NCBI GenBank assembly: GCA_027489835.1
Contig: JAIXZF010000278.1
Coordinates: 1 to 8,262, forward strand
DNA: 8,262 nucleotides
Origin: Hyphomicrobiales bacterium
GTDB lineage: Bacteria > Pseudomonadota > Alphaproteobacteria > Rhizobiales > Beijerinckiaceae
Direction: 5' to 3'
Below are positions 4,980-8,262 of this stretch, piece after piece. The notes beneath the pieces were generated by a model. That model ran no database searches. It was not told where the DNA came from and saw only the letters and a list, made by a program, of their open reading frames with translations. The translations under genes and the position numbers were made by a program. The first letter of the stretch is position 1, and each line of letters begins with the position of its first letter.

Positions 4980-6674
4980 CTAGAACAGCCGCGGCCCGCG
5001 CGGCCCTCCCGGCGGCGCCTGAGGCGGCCGGGCCGGGCCTCCGCCCACGATCAGGTTCGCCCCGGCCGCCAAATCCCCGCCCACCACTTCGGTGACCGCG
5101 CCGTCGCCGACACCGAGCCTGAGCTCGATGGGGCGCGGCAACCCGTCCGCGCCGAGCACGTGCACGCGCCCCGGCGTCCACTCGCGCTGGCGCTGGCGGC
5201 CCTGGGCCTGCGCCTCCTGCATCGCCTTCTCGAAGCGCGCCCGCCGCTCCGGGTCGAGCGCCTCCGCGATCCTGCGGTTGTTCTCGCGGCGCATCGTCTG
5301 CGCGTTGCGGCGGATTTCCTCGGGGCTCGCGCCCTGCCGCTCGGCGCGCATCCGCTCGCGGCTCTCGGCAAGGATGGCGTCGATCGCCGCCATTTGCTCT
5401 GGCGTCGGCTTGACATCGTTGACGAGCCGCTCCCGGAAGGCCTGCGCCGCGCGGGCGCCGCCGCCCTGGCCGCCCCCGCCGCCCTGGGCGAAGGGATTGG
5501 GCTCCTCCGGTGCGGCGCCGCCAGCGGACGCGACGGCGAGCGCGCCGGTCGCGGGCTTGAAGCGCAGCGCCGCGTTCGGAACGCGCAGCGCGTCCTGCCG
5601 CTCGTCGGTGATGACCTGAAGGTTGGCCGTCATGCCGGGCAGCAGCGCCAGATCCTGGTTCTGCACCGTGATGATGCCGGTGTAGGTCACCACGTTCTGG
5701 ACGGTCTGGGCGCCGAGCCTGACCAGCTTCACCGAGCCCTCGAAGCTGCGGTTGGGATAGGCGTTGACCGAGAACGTCACCCGCTGGCCCGGCCTGATCC
5801 GGCCGACATCCGCCTCGTCCACATTGGCGTAAATCTCGATCTCGCGCAGGTCCTGCGCGATGGTGAACAACGTCGGGGCGGAGAGCGAGGCGGCCACCGT
5901 CTGCCCGAGCTCGATCTGCCGCTGCACCACCACGCCGTCCACTGGCGAGCGGATTTCCGTATTGGCGAGGTCGATCTCGATCTCCCGCAGGCGCGCGCGC
6001 CTCTGGCTGACCACGGCGCCCGACGCCGCGACCTGCGCCGTGGCCAGCGCGATGTCGGCCTCGAGCCCGACGATCTCGGCGCGGGCAGAGGCGTTCTGGG
6101 CGTCGACCGAGGCAAGCTGGGAGGTCTGCACGTCGACCTGCGTCTGCGCGGCGTCATAGACCGCGCGCGACCCCGAGCCGGTCTTGAACAGGTCGCTCTG
6201 CCGCTCGAGCGTGCGCCGGTTCTCCGCCAGCGTCGACATCGCACGGTCGCGCTGGGCGGCGATGTCGCGCAGGTTGGCGTCGGCGCGGGCGCGGCTGGCG
6301 CGGGCGCGGTCGAGCTGCGCGCGCTTGACGCCGAGGTCGGCCTCCGCCGCCGCGAGCTCGGCGGCGGCCCCGTCGCGCCGCGCCTTGATCTGCTCGGAGA
6401 ACAGGCGGGCCACCACCTGCCCGGCCTTCACCTGTGAATTGAAGTCGACCAGGATCTCGACGATCAGGCCCGAAAGCTGCGAGCCGACAAGCACGGTGGA
6501 AACCGGCGTCAGCGTGCCTGTGGCGCGGACGGCCGCCACGATCGGGCCGCGATCGGCCGTGGCGAAGCGCCAGGGCGGGTCGTTCCGCGACGATCCGGAG
6601 ACCGTGAAGGCATAGCCGCCCACGCCGGCGACCAGGATGACAAGCAGGGCCGAAGGCCAGAGCCAACGTCTCAA
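4980..6674 (-). CDS. MacA-like periplasmic membrane-fusion protein with an inserted helical domain
   Basis: The 564-residue adaptor should link the inner-membrane pump to an outer-membrane channel. It has an N-terminal anchor (about 7-23), a biotinyl-lipoyl-like half (about 60-92, GSQLSGLIVEILVDFNSQVKAGQVVA), a long coiled-coil hairpin (about 95-235), the returning lipoyl half (TEIRSPVDGVVVQRQIELGQTVAA, 239-262) and a beta-barrel region (about 275-370, with LLPGMTANLQV). The membrane-proximal domain is interrupted: after RFKPATG (371-377) come a Gly-rich linker (398-406) and charged helices (about 410-495) before the chain resumes at EWTPGRVHVL. The body matches MacA, but the insertion makes it longer than the roughly 370-400 residues usual for the family. 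The frame runs open to 7397, over the amidase gene; no ATG or GTG lies in frame in the gap, and TTG 6674 directly precedes RRWLWPSALLVIL with AGCGAGG seven nt upstream, so I choose it. No outer-membrane partner gene is present. Confidence 0.9.
   Translation of the reverse strand: MRRWLWPSALLVILVAGVGGYAFTVSGSSRNDPPWRFATADRGPIVAAVRATGTLTPVSTVLVGSQLSGLIVEILVDFNSQVKAGQVVARLFSEQIKARRDGAAAELAAAEADLGVKRAQLDRARASRARADANLRDIAAQRDRAMSTLAENRRTLERQSDLFKTGSGSRAVYDAAQTQVDVQTSQLASVDAQNASARAEIVGLEADIALATAQVAASGAVVSQRRARLREIEIDLANTEIRSPVDGVVVQRQIELGQTVAASLSAPTLFTIAQDLREIEIYANVDEADVGRIRPGQRVTFSVNAYPNRSFEGSVKLVRLGAQTVQNVVTYTGIITVQNQDLALLPGMTANLQVITDERQDALRVPNAALRFKPATGALAVASAGGAAPEEPNPFAQGGGGGQGGGARAAQAFRERLVNDVKPTPEQMAAIDAILAESRERMRAERQGASPEEIRRNAQTMRRENNRRIAEALDPERRARFEKAMQEAQAQGRQRQREWTPGRVHVLGADGLPRPIELRLGVGDGAVTEVVGGDLAAGANLIVGGGPARPPQAPPGGPRGPRLF
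5190..5489 (-). other. Spy/CpxP-like helical insertion within the membrane-fusion protein
   Basis: Within the adaptor, residues 396-407 are nearly all glycine (with two Gln) and lead into about 85 highly charged, helix-prone residues. Two stretches, PTPEQMAAIDAIL (423-435) and LDPERRARFEKAM (473-485), have the spacing and character of the LTxxQ motifs that define Spy/CpxP periplasmic proteins and related metal-stress sensors, although the second has Arg in place of Gln. Four methionines lie in the helices. The segment sits between two strands of the membrane-proximal domain. Its function is inferred only: a built-in periplasmic chaperone, sensor or spacer. Confidence 0.55.
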
Positions 6675-6681
6675 GCGGGAA

Positions 6682-6688
6682 CCTCGCT
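6682..6688 (-). promoter_or_regulatory. ribosome binding site deciding a TTG start
   Basis: On the minus strand AGCGAGG ends seven nt before TTG 6674. The TTG immediately precedes the positively charged RRW and hydrophobic anchor expected at the N-terminus of a membrane-fusion protein. No in-frame ATG or GTG exists between the amidase stop and this point, which makes the TTG the most economical start. Confidence 0.6.
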
Positions 6689-6691
6689 CAA

Positions 6692-6709
6692 CCCCGGCGA
6701 AGCCCGGAG
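6692..6709 (-). other. hairpin in the leader before the membrane-fusion gene
   Basis: CTCCGG (6709-6704) can pair with CCGGGG (6697-6692), one pair being T-G, around a 6-nt GCTTCG loop. It lies just upstream of the ribosome binding site, in the 89-nt gap after the amidase stop. No T-tract follows, so it is not an intrinsic terminator. It could modulate translation of the TTG-started gene or be a chance structure in GC-rich DNA. Confidence 0.3.
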
Positions 6710-6763
6710 CATGCGCACGATACCACCGTTCACCGCCGGGCGGAGCCTCGGCGCAGATTACAT

Positions 6764-7552
6764 TTACGCAATGTTGGCGGCAGCCTGTGTCTCGGCGATC
6801 AGGTCGCGGAGCGTGGTGATGGTGGACGCGTCGGCCACGCCGTCGACGCGCTCGGGCCGCCAGTGCCGCTGGAAGGCGGCGACGACGGCCTCGGTCTTCT
6901 CGCAGAAGACGCCGCTGACCGGCATGCCGTAGCCGAACATCGCGAACATCGCCTGCAGCGCCTCGATGGGCGCGCCGCTCTCGCCGCGCGTGAAGTGCCG
7001 CCCGTCGCGGATAGCCGCGGGGTGGATCCACAGTCCGACGCCGGCTTCCGCCAGGCGCCGCCAGGGAAAATTCTCGCCCGGGTCGATCTTGCGCCCCGGC
7101 GCGACGTCCGAATGGGCCAGCACGCGCTCGGCGGGGATCGACCAGCGCCCGCAGATGTCGCGGCCGAGCTGCATCACCGCCGCAACCTGCGCGTCGGGAT
7201 AGGCAGGCATGCCGCCGGGATGGCCGGGATTGGCGATCTCGATGCCGATCGAGCATGAGTTGATGTCGGTCTCGCCCCGCCAATGCGAGACGCCGGCATG
7301 CCAGGCGCGCCGCTCCTCCGGCACGAGCTGCAGCGTATGGCCGTTCTCGAACACGAAGTAATGCGAGGAGACGCTGGAAACGGGATTGCATAGCCATTGC
7401 AGCGCGGCGCCGCTGTCCGGCATGCCGGTGTAGTGCAGGATCAGCATGTCGGGCCGCCGGCCCTCGCTCCCATCCGCGTGCTTGCGCGGTCCATGGTTCG
7501 GCGAGGCGAAGACCTTCGCCGCGAAGGGGCTGTCAGGATCGGGCAGGGCCAC
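6764..7552 (-). CDS. N-acetylmuramoyl-L-alanine amidase (Amidase_2, AmpD/AmiD type) with peptidoglycan-binding domain
   Basis: The 262-residue zinc amidase should cleave the bond between N-acetylmuramic acid and L-alanine of the stem peptide. The Amidase_2 domain (about 15-165) contains the ligands His40 (LILHYTGM), His147 (LAHSDVAPGRK) and Asp157 (IDPGENFPW), catalytic Glu105 in IGIEIAN, and Lys155 two residues before the Asp ligand as in AmpD. A peptidoglycan_binding_1-like helical domain follows (about 195-255, IEALQAMFAMFGYGM, AAFQRHWRP). No signal peptide or lipobox is visible, so the enzyme is probably cytoplasmic and acts in wall recycling on anhydro-muropeptides; the wall-binding tail, more usual in exported AmiD-type enzymes, leaves export by another route open. 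The start is GTG 7552, five nt after the djlA stop; no ATG precedes the domain and the Shine-Dalgarno match is weak, suggesting coupling to djlA translation. The stop is followed by 89 nt before the transporter genes. Confidence 0.93.
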   Translation of the reverse strand: MALPDPDSPFAAKVFASPNHGPRKHADGSEGRRPDMLILHYTGMPDSGAALQWLCNPVSSVSSHYFVFENGHTLQLVPEERRAWHAGVSHWRGETDINSCSIGIEIANPGHPGGMPAYPDAQVAAVMQLGRDICGRWSIPAERVLAHSDVAPGRKIDPGENFPWRRLAEAGVGLWIHPAAIRDGRHFTRGESGAPIEALQAMFAMFGYGMPVSGVFCEKTEAVVAAFQRHWRPERVDGVADASTITTLRDLIAETQAAANIA

Positions 7553-7557
7553 CGTGT

Positions 7558-8262
7558 TCAGCCCGTCGAGCCAGTCAGCGTGCGCGGCGGTGCAGCGTCA
7601 CGTTCGGCCTGGATGCGCCGCCAGGCGCCATTGAGCGCCTGAAGCCGCTCAGTGGCGATGGCGACGGCCTCGGCCGGCAGCCCCCTGGCGATGGCGCGGT
7701 CGGGATGGTGCTCGGCCACCAGCTTCAGCCAGGCGGCACGGATATCGGCCAGAGGCGCGTCGCGGGAGACGCCCAGCGCCACGTAGGGATCGTCGGCCCT
7801 GTGCACATGCCGCGCCTCGATCTGCGCGAACTGCGCTGCGTCGAGCGAAAAGATGCCGGCCACCTGCGCGAGGTAGTCCCGTTCGGCCTCGTGCAGCACG
7901 CCGTCCGCGGCCGCGACGTGGAACAGCCCGTCCAGCACGTCCTCGAGCAGCGCCGGCTCGTCGGCGAACAGCTCCGCCAGTTGCCGCGCATAGGCATCGA
8001 AGCCGGCGGTCGTGGATTTGGCGAGGTCGAACAGCGCCTGCACGCGACCGGCATCGGCGTCGTCGATCCGGACGACGCTGCGGAACGCCGCCACCTCGTC
8101 GCGCGTCACGACGCCGTCCGAGCGGGCCATCTTGGCCAGCAGAGCCACCAGCCCCGTGGTGAAGACCACGCCCCGGTCAGGCGTGCCGAACAGCCCGCCA
8201 TCCCGGTCGATCAGCAGATGCCCCGCCAGCGCGCCGATGAGCGCGCCAAGCGGGCCGCCGAC
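7558..8262 (-). CDS. djlA: DjlA-like TerB/J-domain membrane co-chaperone (5' end outside window)
   Basis: The visible 234 residues have the DjlA architecture. A Gly-rich hydrophobic stretch at the edge (GGPLGALIGALAGHLLIDR) is the membrane anchor with its glycine zipper. A TerB-like helical domain follows (about 35-145), marked by two related motifs, ARSDGVVTRDEV and AAADGVLHEAER. The C-terminal J domain (about 158-222) carries the DnaK-stimulating HPD in EHHPDRAIARGLP, closely matching the DjlA version of this loop. DjlA-type proteins are membrane-anchored partners that stimulate DnaK and are linked to envelope stress. A GTG at 8169 could be taken as a start, but the frame runs uninterrupted to the window end and encodes the anchor, so the gene begins beyond 8262, probably by only some 10-20 codons. 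It ends five nt before the amidase start and is likely co-transcribed with it. Family identity is secure; assignment as the true djlA orthologue is likely. Confidence 0.9.
   Translation of the reverse strand, partial: VGGPLGALIGALAGHLLIDRDGGLFGTPDRGVVFTTGLVALLAKMARSDGVVTRDEVAAFRSVVRIDDADAGRVQALFDLAKSTTAGFDAYARQLAELFADEPALLEDVLDGLFHVAAADGVLHEAERDYLAQVAGIFSLDAAQFAQIEARHVHRADDPYVALGVSRDAPLADIRAAWLKLVAEHHPDRAIARGLPAEAVAIATERLQALNGAWRRIQAERDAAPPRTLTGSTG

Noticed and set aside
4978..5181. N-terminal extension of the ATPase frame to 310 residues
   Set aside because: The extra residues are Arg/Gly/Ala-rich, overlap the end of the adaptor gene and precede the normal MALIETRGLSRFY start of the ATPase.
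5160..6437. 425-residue plus-strand open frame opposite the membrane-fusion gene
   Set aside because: Its low-complexity Leu/Arg/His/Gly composition and lack of family motifs mark it as an antisense shadow.
6675..7397. Extension of the membrane-fusion frame upstream to an 805-residue protein
   Set aside because: The extra 241 residues are arginine-rich shadow sequence over the well-supported amidase gene in another frame of the same strand. The anchor and family start only after TTG 6674.
8169..8169. GTG at 8169 as the start of a 203-residue J-domain protein
   Set aside because: The frame stays open to the window edge and encodes the Gly-rich membrane anchor typical of DjlA, so the true start lies outside the window.

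Overview
The window is about 70% GC by eye in its coding parts and reads as chromosomal DNA of an alphaproteobacterium, probably of the Hyphomicrobiales (Bosea/Chelatococcus/Methylobacterium-like). That placement is inferred from composition, a kinase/universal-stress fusion of a kind I recall from that group, and the DjlA-amidase pair. No rRNA, tRNA, IS element, phage gene or CRISPR array was seen.

Left end, plus strand: the last codons of an unidentified gene overlap (ATGA) a complete gene for a Hanks-type Ser/Thr kinase fused to a universal stress protein (UspA) domain (52-1473). This gene converges on the minus-strand block, with a GC-rich hairpin in the short gap.

The rest is on the minus strand and is read from right to left. 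In transcription order it holds: a DjlA-type membrane J-domain co-chaperone (cut by the window end); an AmpD/AmiD-type zinc amidase with a peptidoglycan-binding tail and no signal peptide; a MacA-like membrane-fusion protein with a best start at TTG 6674; a MacB-type ABC ATPase; a MacB/FtsX-type permease; a LuxR-family regulator with a degenerate autoinducer pocket; and a 60-residue protein of unknown function. Junctions are tight: 5 nt between djlA and the amidase, 2 nt between membrane-fusion protein and ATPase, a 4-nt ATGA overlap between ATPase and permease, and 59 nt to luxR. At least the three transporter genes look like one translational unit.

The transporter is a tripartite MacAB-like efflux or secretion pump with MacB split into separate ATPase and permease proteins. 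No TolC-type outer-membrane partner is in the window. The membrane-fusion protein carries an unusual insertion of about 110 residues: a Gly-rich linker followed by charged helices with two motifs resembling the LTxxQ repeats of Spy/CpxP. This is the most interesting feature. The LuxR-type regulator sits directly downstream and is a candidate regulator of the pump, but nothing in the sequence proves it.

The only long non-coding stretch is 1729-2099. It is clearly AT-richer than its surroundings (21 of 60 bases are G/C in 2041-2100), contains several inverted repeats, and probably holds the luxR terminator and the promoter/leader of the small gene.
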